64,000 nucleotides of DNA from Acetobacterium wieringae (GCF_026646375.1 NZ_JAIPPU010000016.1:52911-116910); one strand, 5' to 3'. Positions 36,101 through 46,058 are shown, counted from the stretch's first letter. Numbers and translations: made by a program. The notes: generated by a model not told the origin, from the sequence alone.

Positions 36101-38512
36101 ATGTCAACATACGAACATAAAAGAATAGAAGAGCGCTGGCAGAAGCATTGGGAAGAAAATGAAACCTTTCGGATGGAAGAAAACTCAGATAAGGAAAAAT
36201 TTTACGGACTGGTTGAATTTCCCTATCCCTCTGGTGTCGGGCTTCACGTTGGACACGTACGTGCCTACACATCCCTGGAAGTGATTGCCCGAAAACGACG
36301 GATGGAAGGTTTTAACGTCCTCTTTCCAATTGGCTGGGATGCCTTTGGCTTACCGACTGAAAACTATGCCATCCAAACCGGGCGTCATCCCCGGGAAGTT
36401 ACTGATGAAAACATTGCCGTTTTTACCAATCAGTTAAAGCGGATCGGTTATGCCTTTGACTGGGATAAAGAGATTGATACCACTGATCCGAAGTATTATA
36501 AATGGACCCAATGGATCTTTTTACAGCTATTTAAACATGGCCTGGCTTTCAGGGATCGAACCTATGTCAATTTCTGCAATGGTTGTAAGGTGGTGCTGGC
36601 CAATGAAGATTTCCGGGATGGTAAATGTGATCGCTGCGGCAGCGAAGTAGTACAACTGGAAAAAGACGTCTGGTTTTTAAAAATCAGAAACTATGCTGAA
36701 GAATTGCTAAAAGGTTTGGATGACGTTAATTATCTGCCGCGGATCCGCCTCGAACAGGAAAACTGGATTGGCAAATCAGTGGGTGCCGAAGTTGATTTTA
36801 CCATCGCCGGTTATGACAAAGCGCTGCGGGTTTTTACCACCCGGCCAGATACCCTGTTTGGTGCCACCTTTATGGTTATTGCACCTGAACATCCACTGAT
36901 AAACGAACTGTCTGAAGCAATAACAAATGTGGATGAACTGGTCGATTATCAGGAACAGGCCAAACGCAAAACTGAATTTGAGCGGGTACAGCTGGCTAAG
37001 GATAAAACCGGGGTACGGATTTTGGGCATCCAGGCGATCAATCCGGTGACCAACACTGAGATTCCAATTTTTATCGCCGACTATGTCATGATGGGCTACG
37101 GTACCGGTGCAATCATGGCCGTACCTGGCCATGATACAAGAGACTGGGATTTTGCCAGAAAATTTAAGCTGCCGATTATTGAAGTCATCAAGGGCGGCGA
37201 CGTCAGCGAAGCCGCATACACTAATACCGATTCCGGCGAAATGGTCAACTCCGGCTTTTTAAACGGGTTGGAAGTTAAGGAGGCGATCCAGAAAACCATC
37301 GACTTCCTGGAGCATGAGAAATTGGGTAAACGTACCATCAATTACAAAATGAAGGACTGGGCTTTTAACCGTCAGCGTTATTGGGGCGAACCGATTCCGA
37401 TTATTCATTGTCCCAAATGTGGGATGGTACCGGTGCCCGAAGATCAATTACCGCTTGAATTGCCGATGGTGGAAAGCTATACTCCCACCGATACCGGTAA
37501 GTCACCACTGGCCAATATTCCGGAGTGGTATCAGACCACTTGTCCTCAATGTGGTGGAGCGGCTGAACGGGAAACAGATACCATGCCCCAGTGGGCTGGC
37601 TCCAGTTGGTATTTCCTACGTTATTTTGATAACAAAAATGATCAAGCCTTTGCTTCGCCGGAAAAATTGAAATACTGGATGCCAGTAGACTGGTATAACG
37701 GCGGGATGGAACACGTCACCAGACATCTACTCTATTCACGCTTCTGGCATCAGTTTTTGTTTGACATTGGCTGTGTACCGGTGCGGGAACCCTATGCCAA
37801 ACGAACAGCTCAGGGGCTGATTCTTGGCAACGATGGAGAAAAAATGTCCAAATCCAAGGGCAATGTGGTCAACCCCAATGTCATCATTGAGGAATTTGGG
37901 GCCGATACTCTAAGAACCTATATTATGTTTATTGGGGATTATGAAAAAGCGGCGCCCTGGTCTGATAACGGTGCGAAAGGCTGCCGCCGCTTCCTCGATC
38001 GGGTTTGGAAGCTTCAGGAGATTGTCACTGATGAAGCGGGCTATGGCCAGGCATTGGAATCATCCATTCATAAAACCATTAAAAAAGTCAGCGATGACTA
38101 TGAAGAAATGAAATACAACACTGCCATTGCGGCGTTGATGACCTTACTTAATGAATTCAACCGGGAAGGTTCAATTACCCGGGACGCCTTTAAGACCTTT
38201 CTGCAATTGCTTTACCCGGTAGCGCCCCATATCACATCCGAAATCTGGCAGAATATGGCCATGGGGGGAACCCTTGATGATGCTGCCTGGCCTCAATATG
38301 ATGAAGCCAAAACTGTAGATGATGTCATTGAAATGGCTGTCCAGATCAATGGCAAGGTTCGGGGCACAATTACCATTCCAGTGGCAGCCGATAAAGAGGC
38401 GGCCAAGGCGATTGCTCTGGCTCAGGAAAACATCCAGGCTTATACCCAGGGTAAGACTTTCGTTAAAGAGATTTACGTTCCTGGAAAAATTTTCAACATT
38501 GTGGTAAAATAG
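36101..38512 (+). CDS. leuS: Leucyl-tRNA synthetase
   Basis: LeuRS (803 residues) charges tRNA-Leu with leucine in the cytoplasm. The class I signatures are present: the HIGH equivalent GLHVGHVRAY near residue 50 and KMSKSKGN in the last third, with the CP1 editing domain between (including TTRPDTLFGATF and GTGAIMAVPGHDTRDWDFA). Zinc-type cysteines CNGCKVVLANEDFRDGKCDRC and CPKCG/CPQCG are intact. Start ATG 36101 has a GGAGGA site. rnhA follows five bases downstream. Confidence 0.97.
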   Translation: MSTYEHKRIEERWQKHWEENETFRMEENSDKEKFYGLVEFPYPSGVGLHVGHVRAYTSLEVIARKRRMEGFNVLFPIGWDAFGLPTENYAIQTGRHPREVTDENIAVFTNQLKRIGYAFDWDKEIDTTDPKYYKWTQWIFLQLFKHGLAFRDRTYVNFCNGCKVVLANEDFRDGKCDRCGSEVVQLEKDVWFLKIRNYAEELLKGLDDVNYLPRIRLEQENWIGKSVGAEVDFTIAGYDKALRVFTTRPDTLFGATFMVIAPEHPLINELSEAITNVDELVDYQEQAKRKTEFERVQLAKDKTGVRILGIQAINPVTNTEIPIFIADYVMMGYGTGAIMAVPGHDTRDWDFARKFKLPIIEVIKGGDVSEAAYTNTDSGEMVNSGFLNGLEVKEAIQKTIDFLEHEKLGKRTINYKMKDWAFNRQRYWGEPIPIIHCPKCGMVPVPEDQLPLELPMVESYTPTDTGKSPLANIPEWYQTTCPQCGGAAERETDTMPQWAGSSWYFLRYFDNKNDQAFASPEKLKYWMPVDWYNGGMEHVTRHLLYSRFWHQFLFDIGCVPVREPYAKRTAQGLILGNDGEKMSKSKGNVVNPNVIIEEFGADTLRTYIMFIGDYEKAAPWSDNGAKGCRRFLDRVWKLQEIVTDEAGYGQALESSIHKTIKKVSDDYEEMKYNTAIAALMTLLNEFNREGSITRDAFKTFLQLLYPVAPHITSEIWQNMAMGGTLDDAAWPQYDEAKTVDDVIEMAVQINGKVRGTITIPVAADKEAAKAIALAQENIQAYTQGKTFVKEIYVPGKIFNIVVK

Positions 38513-38517
38513 CAACG

Positions 38518-38982
38518 ATGAAAGTGATTCATCTCTATACCGATGGTGGATGTCGGGGTAATGGCAAAGAAGGTGAGAATCTAGGTGCCATTGGCGGTGT
38601 GCTGATTTATCCCGAAAAGAACGTGACCAAAGAATATCGCCGGGCTTATGAAAACACCACCAACAATCAGATGGAATTGTTGGCGGTGATTGAAGGCCTG
38701 AAACTATTAAAGGAGTCTTGTGAGGTTCATATCTACAGTGACTCGGCCTATGTTGTCAATGCCTATCTGCAGAACTGGATTGGCGCTTGGAAAGCCAAAA
38801 ACTGGACCCGGGGTAAAGCCGGAGCATTAAAAAACCGGGAAATCTGGATCGAATTGGATCAGCTGGTCAACCGTCACAAAGTGATTTTTCACAAAGTTAA
38901 AGGCCATGCTGATAACCCATATAACAACCGGGCTGATTTACTCGTAAACCAGGCCATGGATGAGTACCAGTTGACGGAATAA
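38518..38982 (+). CDS. rnhA: Ribonuclease HI
   Basis: RNase HI (154 residues) cuts the RNA strand of RNA:DNA hybrids. The DEDD residues are in the family places: LYTDGGCRGNG, NNQMELLAVIEGL, YSDSAYVVNA and, late, NNRADLLVNQA. The WTRGKAGALKNREIWIELD segment is the handle region. It begins five bases after leuS and is probably translated from the same mRNA. A terminator follows. Confidence 0.95.
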   Translation: MKVIHLYTDGGCRGNGKEGENLGAIGGVLIYPEKNVTKEYRRAYENTTNNQMELLAVIEGLKLLKESCEVHIYSDSAYVVNAYLQNWIGAWKAKNWTRGKAGALKNREIWIELDQLVNRHKVIFHKVKGHADNPYNNRADLLVNQAMDEYQLTE

Positions 38983-39005
38983 TGCTAATAATTTAGCTCA
39001 AACGA

Positions 39006-39040
39006 AAAGGACTTAAACCAAAATCTGGTTTAAGTCCTTT
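39006..39040 (+). terminator. Terminator of leuS-rnhA
   Basis: AAAAGGACTTAAACCA (from 39005), short loop, TGGTTTAAGTCCTTT (39026-39040): a long stem with A/T flanks, between convergent genes. Confidence 0.88.
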
Positions 39041-39064
39041 ATTTATGCGGTTTTTTAGCGTTTA

Positions 39065-39910
39065 TTAAAAAGCCATCAACAGGCCTTTATCGTTGGAATA
39101 GTAGGTGGTTAAGCCGTGCATTGGAAAGATGTAAATTTCTTTGAGATCAAAGCGTTTTTCCAGCAGATCCTTAAGAATTTCGGCTTGGCTGAGATTATTA
39201 CAATGGGTAATGACCACCGGAAACTGCGGTTGGGTCTTGATCTTTTCTTCAACCATGCTGGCAAGACCAGACAGCGCTTTTTTGATGCCTCGGGCTTTTG
39301 TGACGAGCTGAATTTCGCCTTTGTCATCAGATCTGAAAATCGGCATGATTGAGAGTGCGGAAGCTACGGCACCTGCCACCCGATTCATACGGCCGCTCTT
39401 GACCAAATTAGAAAGATCTTGAAGTAAAAACCGTAGATTCAGGGTCTCCAGATAAAGGGATAATTTTTCACTAATGGTGTCAAAATCCATGTCGCCACTT
39501 TTGATCAGATCCCGGAGTTTCATCACCATTAAAATCATTACCGGAGAGGTGGCGTGGGTATCAAAGAGGCTGATTTTCAGGGAATCATCTTCTTCAAGAA
39601 CCATATTTTTAGCAACCCGGGCACTGTTGTAGGTGCCGCTTAATCCAGAAGTCATTGTAATCACATAACTTTCCTTATTTTTTCGCAGTTCAGCCGCAAA
39701 ATCCTCGGGGGAGGGGCATGACGAAGAGGTTGCTGTTTTTTCAGCCTTCATTGCGGCAATCAGCTCCTTGGGGTTGAGGGTTTCATCATCGATGAATTCG
39801 TGATTGCCAACGATAATTTTTAAAGGAACCAGCGAAAAATCAATCCCGTCCTTTTCCAGAAAATCTTTAGGCAAATCACATGAGCTATCACTGATTATTC
39901 GTGGTTTCAC
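39065..39910 (-). CDS. DegV family fatty-acid-binding protein
   Basis: This 281-residue protein is of the DegV fold. DegV/FakB proteins hold a fatty acid for phosphorylation by FakA. Seen are the opening IISDSSCDLPKDFLEKDGI, the phosphate-loop-like TMTSGLSGTYNSARVA, LFDTHATSPV and VKSGRMNRVAGAVASALSIMPIF, which form the lipid pocket. No fakA gene is adjacent. It is monocistronic. Confidence 0.9.
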   Translation of the reverse strand: MKPRIISDSSCDLPKDFLEKDGIDFSLVPLKIIVGNHEFIDDETLNPKELIAAMKAEKTATSSSCPSPEDFAAELRKNKESYVITMTSGLSGTYNSARVAKNMVLEEDDSLKISLFDTHATSPVMILMVMKLRDLIKSGDMDFDTISEKLSLYLETLNLRFLLQDLSNLVKSGRMNRVAGAVASALSIMPIFRSDDKGEIQLVTKARGIKKALSGLASMVEEKIKTQPQFPVVITHCNNLSQAEILKDLLEKRFDLKEIYIFPMHGLTTYYSNDKGLLMAF

Positions 39911-40050
39911 ATTTAATTCCTCTTTTCAATCATTTATCTTTTGAGATTTATCTTTACGATGCTGATCAGTGAAACAGCTAAAGTTCACATTCAGCTGTCA
40001 GTAAACAAGCCAATGGTAAACGAATATGCTTAAAAAGAGCTTTCGTTAGT

Positions 40051-41187
40051 TTAAATGGATTCTGTCAGATAGGGAACACTGCCTGTGAGTGTTAACTGGG
40101 TTAGAACATCCTGAGTGATCAGGTTGGCCGCCTGACCATAGTAAATTTTACCCAGACTGTTTTTTATTGAAAAACGCTTGATTTCGTTTTCCTTGAGTGC
40201 ATCAATGGCAAGGATCAGTTCGTTAAAATTATTGGCAACAACTGCGGCTCCCTGCCGTTTAAACCAAAGGGCGTTTTCGCCTTCTTGACCAGGGGTAGGG
40301 TTATAAAGAATCACCGGAATTTTTTTGGTAACCACCTCACTCAGGGTGATACCGCCCGGTTTGGTGACCATCAGATCACCAACCGTATAGAATTCATGAA
40401 TATCCGGAACAAAACCGAAGATCCGTGTATTTTGAAGGCTTTCCATTTCAAGTTCCCGTTGGAGATGTTGATTTTTGCCGCAAATGACAATGGTCTGGAG
40501 ATTATTCATCCGATCAGTTCGTTGACAAATTTCTTTGATGTTTTTCAGTACCCCATAGGTTCCGGCAAAAATGATCAGGATTTTTTTATGGGGGTCGAGA
40601 TTATATTTTTTTAGGATGGCCTGACGGTTTTCCCGGGCATAGAAAGCGTCCCGGATGGGAATCCCGGTTTTTATAATTCTTTCCCGGGGAATGCCCTCAC
40701 AGATCAGCGTCTCTTCAACGTTTTCGCAGGCAACATAATAACGATCGGTTTCCTGATGAATCCAGGGTTTAGGAATGCAAAAGTCAGTGACCACGGTAAA
40801 AAGCTTGATATGGGGGTAATTATCCTTTTTAAGAATTGCAGAGATGGTATAGCCATAAGTGTTGATAATGCAGTCCGGTTTAAATGCATCAACCATTTTT
40901 AATAAGGCTTTGCTGGTAAAATTCCAGAGGTTATACATCAGTTTATTATGCGCATATTCTTCGACATCATAATAAACCCGTTCATAAAAGCTGCTGCCAA
41001 TCGAATAGGAAAGCAGATAGGATTTTTCGATCATCCGGTTGAGAGTAGGATTGGTTTTATCAAACAGATCCTCAACCGAGACAAGATGCCCCCGGGCTTC
41101 AAAACTTTCTTTAAGGGTTTGGGCTACCATTTTATGGCCCGACCCGTGGGAGCAGGTTAAAATTAATATTCGTTTAGGTTCTAACAT
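40051..41187 (-). CDS. GT28-type glycosyltransferase (MGDG synthase/UgtP-like)
   Basis: This 378-residue protein begins MLEPKRILILTCSHGSGHKMVAQTLKESF, the MGDG-synthase N-terminal domain, and has the C-terminal glycosyltransferase family 28 domain with IIFAGTYGVLKNI, VICGKN and the nucleotide-sugar site TKPGGITLSEVV. Relatives (UgtP/YpfP) add glucose or galactose to diacylglycerol at the membrane to make glycolipids. ATG 41187 is chosen for its GGACGG site; the in-frame ATG at 41229 seems too far. Membrane-associated but with no spanning helix. Acceptor not proven. Confidence 0.85.
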   Translation of the reverse strand: MLEPKRILILTCSHGSGHKMVAQTLKESFEARGHLVSVEDLFDKTNPTLNRMIEKSYLLSYSIGSSFYERVYYDVEEYAHNKLMYNLWNFTSKALLKMVDAFKPDCIINTYGYTISAILKKDNYPHIKLFTVVTDFCIPKPWIHQETDRYYVACENVEETLICEGIPRERIIKTGIPIRDAFYARENRQAILKKYNLDPHKKILIIFAGTYGVLKNIKEICQRTDRMNNLQTIVICGKNQHLQRELEMESLQNTRIFGFVPDIHEFYTVGDLMVTKPGGITLSEVVTKKIPVILYNPTPGQEGENALWFKRQGAAVVANNFNELILAIDALKENEIKRFSIKNSLGKIYYGQAANLITQDVLTQLTLTGSVPYLTESI

Positions 41188-41280
41188 GGTAATCCGTCCT
41201 TTCATGAGATTTTTGGCGAAAATCTCCAAATAACGTATATCGTTAGTTTAGTCAGAAAGGATTAGATTTCCATTAGAAAA

Positions 41281-42063
41281 CTAGTCATCGACCTCGATTC
41301 CTAAAATGCAGACATCATCGGACGGGAGTTGACCCTGTTTAAATTTGGCACAGGCATCAATGATATGGCCGCCCAGGAGGTTGATCGGTAGATCTGGGTT
41401 TTGCTTGACCACTGAGATGATCCGGTCCATCGAGAATTCTTCCCGCTCCGGGTTTTTGGCATCGACGAGACCGTCGGTAAAGAGCAATAGTTTATCGTTT
41501 CGAGAAAAATGAAGACGCATATCAAAATAGTGCATGGTTTTCATAAATTGCTGTAATCCCAGCATCGGCAGGTTGGGTTTAAGCAGCTCGATCTTGTGAT
41601 TGGCTTTTAAAAGCACAGCATCGGGATGTCCGGCGTTGGCAAAAAATAAAGCTTCTTCGCTGGGATCTAAAACCAGAGCGATGGCGGTAAAAAAGGTGTT
41701 GTCCATTTGCTGACTGATATCGGACTCGATCTGCTTTAAAACCAGGCTGGGAGACTGGTTGATGCGATTGTCTTTCATGGAATAGGAATAGCTGAGTTTG
41801 ATCATGCTGGTAATCATTGCCGCATCGATACCGTGACCGGTGGCATCGGCGATTAAAAGACTGATCTTGCCATCATCCATAAAATGAAAATCATAGAAAT
41901 CTCCGCCGACTTTGCGAAAGGGTTTCAAATAACTATAAAAATGATAGTGATCGGACACAAATGAGCCTGGGGACGGAATAATCTTCTTTTGTAGGTTTTG
42001 AGCAAATTGTAATTGTTTATCAAAAAGTGACACAAGCGATTCATAGTGATCTGAGGTATTCAA
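41281..42063 (-). CDS. SpoIIE/RsbU-type PP2C serine phosphatase
   Basis: This 260-residue protein consists almost only of a PP2C-like SpoIIE domain: KKIIPSPGSF, the metal ligands in KVGGDFYDFHFMD and LIADATGHGIDAAMITSMIKL, then FFANAGHPDAVLL, LLLFTDGLVDAKN and the late DDVCILGIEV. Such phosphatases dephosphorylate anti-anti-sigma factors. There is no sensor domain or anti-sigma gene beside it, so its partner is elsewhere. Monocistronic, divergent from the next gene. Confidence 0.88.
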   Translation of the reverse strand: MNTSDHYESLVSLFDKQLQFAQNLQKKIIPSPGSFVSDHYHFYSYLKPFRKVGGDFYDFHFMDDGKISLLIADATGHGIDAAMITSMIKLSYSYSMKDNRINQSPSLVLKQIESDISQQMDNTFFTAIALVLDPSEEALFFANAGHPDAVLLKANHKIELLKPNLPMLGLQQFMKTMHYFDMRLHFSRNDKLLLFTDGLVDAKNPEREEFSMDRIISVVKQNPDLPINLLGGHIIDACAKFKQGQLPSDDVCILGIEVDD

Positions 42064-42142
42064 ACGGTGACCTCCATAAGGTTCAATTTTTTTTATTATA
42101 GCACATTATTTTGAAATGTTATGCTGATTTCTTTAAAAATGA

Positions 42143-42171
42143 TTGAAATTATTGATACTTACCCTTATAAT
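42143..42171 (+). promoter_or_regulatory. Promoter of the small P-loop protein
   Basis: TTGAAA (42143-42148), 17 bases, TATAAT (42166-42171). Confidence 0.7.
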
Positions 42172-42202
42172 GAAGTTATCAATATGAAATGAGGTGTCTA
42201 AA

Positions 42203-42613
42203 ATGATTGAATTTGTATACGGTTCAAAAGGAAGCGGCAAAACAAAAAAAATGATTGACATGGCAAACACTGCGCTGGAGACCTGTGAAGGGGATATCAT
42301 TTTTCTTAATGACAGAGACAAATATCGAGTAAAAGTAGATACTAAAATCAGATTCACAAACCTGGAGGAGTTTGGCATCGTAGGAACAGATCAGCTTTTT
42401 GGCTTCATTAGCGGGGTTATTGCAGAGAATTATGATGTGAAAATTATTTTTATTGATAACACCTTACGATTGATTGATTATCAGTCATCAGAGGACATTT
42501 GTAAAATCGTTCAAAAAATTCAAGAACTTACAGAAAAACATGATATAAAATTCGTTCTCAGCTTAAGCTGCGAAAAAGAAGAACTGCCAGAATGTGTCAC
42601 TAAATTAATATAA
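42203..42613 (+). CDS. Small P-loop protein of unknown function
   Basis: ATG 42203, with a GAGGTG site, gives 136 residues beginning MIEFVYGSKGSGKTKKMID. The Walker A motif GSKGSGKT lies at residues 7-14, a Walker B-like IIFIDNTLRLID around 90, and the protein ends soon after KFVLSLSCEKEELPECV. It is a stand-alone nucleotide-binding fold without further domains. Relatives are sometimes named after PilT only because of the P-loop. Function not recognised. Confidence 0.75.
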   Translation: MIEFVYGSKGSGKTKKMIDMANTALETCEGDIIFLNDRDKYRVKVDTKIRFTNLEEFGIVGTDQLFGFISGVIAENYDVKIIFIDNTLRLIDYQSSEDICKIVQKIQELTEKHDIKFVLSLSCEKEELPECVTKLI

Positions 42614-42685
42614 ACGTTTCAGACGAACCTGATTAGTAATAAAACGGTTCGTCTGTTTAATCTTATGAGGAAATAAATAAAACCC

Positions 42686-43621
42686 ATGACAGACTATCGA
42701 TATAATACCTATTCGATTTGGCTTAAAGAACGCTATGGCGAAAAAGTTTACAAGATACCGATCAATATTCCGGTGACATGCCCCAACCGTGACGGTACCC
42801 GGGGGAGCGGTGGCTGTGTGTATTGTGGTGCCAAGGGTGGGGGCAACGAAACCCTGTCTGATCAACTGTCCGTCAGTGAACAGCTGAAAAAAAACATTGC
42901 CTATATTGGCAAACGCTATCACGCCAAAAAGTTCATTGCCTACTTTCAGAGCTTTTCAAACACCTATTGTGAATTCTCTGACTTTAAAAAATGGATGATC
43001 GAAGCGCTTCGTCCGGATGTGGTGGAGATTTCGGTTTCAACCCGGCCGGATTGCATTACCGACGAGCAGCTTAGCTTTCTGGAAACAGTTAAAACCGAAC
43101 AAGGCGTTGAGGTAACGATCGAGTTGGGATTACAAAGTGTCAATGAAGAAACCCTGAAAATCATTAAACGGGGCCATACACTGGCTGATTACGAACAGGC
43201 CATCGATCGGATTAAAGCAGCGGGTCTGTTAACCTGTACCCATATGATTTTGGATCTTCCCTGGGATAGCGAAGCTGATGTGATCAATGGTGCGAAGCTT
43301 TTGTCCCGCAAGAAAACGGATTTTGTCAAGTGTCATAGCTTATACATTGAAAAAGACACGCTACTGGAACAATGGTACCATCAAAAAAAGCTGACACTTC
43401 TCTCGAAGGATGACTATATCACCCGGGGAATTTTGTTTTTGGAGTATCTCGATCCCCAAATTGTGGTGCAACGGCTAATTGGCCGGGTGCCAAAAGAGGA
43501 CTCTGTTATTACCAACTGGAATACCAGTTGGTGGAAAATTAAAGATGAGCTTGATGCTCACATGAAGCAGGAAAACAATTACCAGGGACGAAAATTCTCT
43601 GGGATCAATAAAAAGAGGTAA
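42686..43621 (+). CDS. Radical SAM protein, TIGR01212/YhcC family
   Basis: This 311-residue protein has the family signature CPNRDGTRGSGGCVYCGAKGGG, where the three cysteines bind the 4Fe-4S cluster with an unusual long first spacing. Also seen are YFQSFSNTYCEFSDFKKWM, SVSTRPDCITDEQLSFLE, ELGLQSVNEETLKIIKRGH and HMILDLPWDSEADVINGA. The biochemical role of the family is uncertain; tRNA or ribosome-linked modification has been suggested. The alarmone synthetase gene begins five bases after its stop. Confidence 0.9.
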   Translation: MTDYRYNTYSIWLKERYGEKVYKIPINIPVTCPNRDGTRGSGGCVYCGAKGGGNETLSDQLSVSEQLKKNIAYIGKRYHAKKFIAYFQSFSNTYCEFSDFKKWMIEALRPDVVEISVSTRPDCITDEQLSFLETVKTEQGVEVTIELGLQSVNEETLKIIKRGHTLADYEQAIDRIKAAGLLTCTHMILDLPWDSEADVINGAKLLSRKKTDFVKCHSLYIEKDTLLEQWYHQKKLTLLSKDDYITRGILFLEYLDPQIVVQRLIGRVPKEDSVITNWNTSWWKIKDELDAHMKQENNYQGRKFSGINKKR

Positions 43622-43626
43622 AGTCC

Positions 43627-44430
43627 TTGGGAACAAAATATTGGCAAGAATTTCTCATCCCTTATCATCAGGCAGTGGATGAGATCGTTTTAAAATTCAC
43701 AAGTTTAAAAGAGCAATACGAGAAAATTGGCGAATATTCACCGATTGAGTCGGTTTACGGCCGGGTTAAGAGTGTTGCCAGTATTCTGGAAAAAATACAT
43801 AATTATGGGGTAGATATTGAAGCCCTGGAAGAAACCATTCAGGATATCGCCGGCATTCGGATTATGTGCCAGTTTGAAGAAGATATTTACGAGGTTGTCG
43901 AGCTGATCCGGAAACGGACCAATTGTGATATGGAAGTTGTCAAGGTAAAGGATTATCTGAGCGAAGCCAAACCAAGTGGCTATAAAAGCTATCATCTGAT
44001 CATTCGTTACCCGGTTTTTTGTGTGTCCGGTAAACAGTCGATCTTGGTGGAAATCCAGATTCGCACCCTGGCGATGAACTTCTGGTCGATCATTGAACAT
44101 TCCTTAAACTATAAATACAAGGAAAACATCCCCGAAGCCATTAAAATGCGGCTAATTAATGCGGCTAATGCGGTCAATGATGTTGATCGGGAAATGTCAT
44201 CGATCCGTGAGGAGATCCAAAGTGCCCAGCGTCTGTTTGGTCTTAAATCCAGTTTGGTTACCAGCATTCTTGACAATATCGGGCATTTATACAAACTCAA
44301 TCATGGCGATAAGGCATCCCACTATGAAAAAATATTTGATGACCTGTTTGCTCAGGAGGATATTATTCAACTGATCTTATTACGAAAAGAATTGGAATCG
44401 GAAGTCAATAAGATCGAGTCTGAGGTTTAA
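43627..44430 (+). CDS. Small alarmone synthetase (RelA/SpoT synthetase domain)
   Basis: This 267-residue protein contains only the (p)ppGpp synthetase domain: SPIESVYGRVKSVASILEK, DIAGIRIMCQFEEDIYEVVELI, KPSGYKSYHLIIRYPV and VEIQIRTLAMNFWSIIEHSLNYKYK, followed by a helical tail. It lacks hydrolase, TGS and ACT domains and resembles YjbM/YwaC, which transfer pyrophosphate from ATP to GDP or GTP under stress. The start is TTG 43627 with a GAGGTAAA site. It is co-transcribed with the radical SAM gene. Confidence 0.88.
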   Translation: MGTKYWQEFLIPYHQAVDEIVLKFTSLKEQYEKIGEYSPIESVYGRVKSVASILEKIHNYGVDIEALEETIQDIAGIRIMCQFEEDIYEVVELIRKRTNCDMEVVKVKDYLSEAKPSGYKSYHLIIRYPVFCVSGKQSILVEIQIRTLAMNFWSIIEHSLNYKYKENIPEAIKMRLINAANAVNDVDREMSSIREEIQSAQRLFGLKSSLVTSILDNIGHLYKLNHGDKASHYEKIFDDLFAQEDIIQLILLRKELESEVNKIESEV

Positions 44431-44446
44431 GAATCAAAAAACATGC

Positions 44447-44474
44447 TTGTTAAAAAAGAACAGTATGTTATAAT
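44447..44474 (+). promoter_or_regulatory. yebC promoter
   Basis: TTGTTA (44447-44452), 16 bases, TATAAT (44469-44474). Confidence 0.7.
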
Positions 44475-44512
44475 AACACTTTGTAAAACATATATAAACG
44501 AGGAGGTTGTCG

Positions 44513-45250
44513 ATGTCTGGACATTCAAAATGGTCGACTATTAAACACAAAAAAGGAAAAGCAGATGCGAAACGTGGTCAAATTTTTACCAAGTTAGCAA
44601 AATATATTGCGGTGGCATCCCGTGAGGGTGGCAGTGATCCGGATATGAATGCAAAATTAAAAGAAGCCATTGCAAAAGCGAAGGCTGCAAATATGCCCAA
44701 TGACAACATTGACCGGGCGATCAAAAAAGGCGCTGGTGAATTACAGGGTAGTGTCTATGAAGAAATTATCTACGAAGGTTACGGTCCTGGCGGTGTGGCG
44801 GTGATTGTTGAAACCTTGACTGACAACAAAAACCGAACCGCTGGCGATGTTCGTCATGCCTTTGATAAAAATGGTGGGAATCTCGGTACCAGTGGGTGTG
44901 TGGGCTTCCTGTTTACCAAAAAAGGCCAGATCATGATTGAAAAGGCCGATGGTCTGGATGAAGAGGCGCTGATGATGCTGGCCCTCGATGCGGGTGCTGA
45001 AGATATTGAAACCGCTGAAGAAGGCTATGAAATCAGCACCGAGCCGGTGGATTTTGGCCAAGTATGTGATGCCCTGAAACAGGAAGGCTACGAATTGGCT
45101 TCAGCTGAGATTGCAATGGTTCCATCCACCGAAGTCGAACTCACTGATGCTACAGAAATTAAAAAAATGTTAAAAATGATCGATATGTTTGATGATAACG
45201 AAGATGTTCAGGCAGTTTGGCACAACTGGACAGGTGAGGAAGATGAATAA
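44513..45250 (+). CDS. yebC: YebC/PmpR family protein (translation/transcription factor)
   Basis: This 245-residue protein opens [32 protein letters not shown], the fixed YebC N-terminus, and keeps [18 protein letters not shown] and [23 protein letters not shown]. The family was described as DNA-binding regulators and more recently as factors that relieve ribosome stalling at prolines. ATG 44513 has a GAGGAGG site; a TTG two codons upstream is not needed. Its 3' end overlaps the next gene by eight bases. Confidence 0.95.
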   Translation: MSGHSKWSTIKHKKGKADAKRGQIFTKLAKYIAVASREGGSDPDMNAKLKEAIAKAKAANMPNDNIDRAIKKGAGELQGSVYEEIIYEGYGPGGVAVIVETLTDNKNRTAGDVRHAFDKNGGNLGTSGCVGFLFTKKGQIMIEKADGLDEEALMMLALDAGAEDIETAEEGYEISTEPVDFGQVCDALKQEGYELASAEIAMVPSTEVELTDATEIKKMLKMIDMFDDNEDVQAVWHNWTGEEDE

Positions 45251-45926
45251 AAATACCCCGTTCAAACGTTTTAAAGATGTTGTTCTTTATATCGTGATAA
45301 CCATTTTTCTGATTTTTTTAACCTCATCTTTTGTGATTGAGGATGTCTATTCGGCAGCGGATCAGTTAACAATGACTGAAAAAGGAATTTCAGATGTTTA
45401 TTCCATTGCCGTCGGGATGGAACCCAAAATGCTGACCATCAATAACGGAGAAACAGATACAACGGATAAGACCACTGAGCTCAAAACCGATGATGGGACT
45501 ACAATTGTGATAACCGAATACTCATTGGGTGATAAAAACGAAGAGATTCTTGAATATCAGCAGATTTTATATTCATTGGGTTTTTTGATCAGCCAACCCT
45601 CCAGTGAACTCACAGAAGAGGTTCAGACGGCTATTAAAACCTATCAGGCGATGAAGGGGCTGGAGCAAACCGGAAAGCTTGATCGCTCTACCATTATCTC
45701 ATTGGTTGCCGAAGACGTTAAATTTGAAAAAGGTGACAGTGGAAAAGTACTGCAAACTTACCAGCAAATTTTAGTCGCCCAGAAATATCTGGCCGCCGAG
45801 TCAGCCACGGGAACTTTTGATGACGCTACTGAGGCGGCGGTGAAAGCTTTCCAAAAAGCTAATGGGCTTACCGAAACTGGAAAAATTGATGCTAAAACCA
45901 TCAAAGCACTGGATGCATTAAGATAA
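45243..45926 (+). CDS. Membrane-anchored protein with two peptidoglycan-binding domains
   Basis: This 227-residue protein has an N-terminal membrane/signal segment ([20 protein letters not shown], about 14-33), a Thr/Lys-rich linker, then two PG_binding_1 repeats: one around 95-150 ([16 protein letters not shown]...[25 protein letters not shown]) and one around 160-225 ([14 protein letters not shown]...[23 protein letters not shown]). No catalytic domain is attached. ATG 45243 overlaps the yebC end, so the two are coupled. Likely located in the cell wall. Confidence 0.85.
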   Translation: MNKNTPFKRFKDVVLYIVITIFLIFLTSSFVIEDVYSAADQLTMTEKGISDVYSIAVGMEPKMLTINNGETDTTDKTTELKTDDGTTIVITEYSLGDKNEEILEYQQILYSLGFLISQPSSELTEEVQTAIKTYQAMKGLEQTGKLDRSTIISLVAEDVKFEKGDSGKVLQTYQQILVAQKYLAAESATGTFDDATEAAVKAFQKANGLTETGKIDAKTIKALDALR

Positions 45927-45945
45927 AATTTAATAGGATCATCAT

Positions 45946-45969
45946 AAAGCCGTCAGAAGTGGCGGCTTT
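45946..45969 (+). terminator. Terminator after the peptidoglycan-binding gene
   Basis: AAAGCCG, 10-base loop, CGGCTTT, followed by GTTCG; moderate strength. Confidence 0.65.
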
Positions 45970-45982
45970 GTTCGTTTGAAGG

Positions 45983-46010
45983 TTTACAAAAACCATCTAT
46001 TTGATATAAT
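45983..46010 (+). promoter_or_regulatory. nnr promoter
   Basis: TTTACA (45983-45988), 16 bases, TATAAT (46005-46010). Confidence 0.7.
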
Positions 46011-46058
46011 GACAATACACATAGGATTATTTTTCATAGATGGGAAAAGAGGAAGAAA

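Noticed and set aside
35898..36128. 76-codon frame before leuS
   Set aside because: It starts at a TTG just after the -10, crosses the poly-T terminator-like hairpin and overlaps the leuS start; composition is not protein-like. The leuS leader reading is better.
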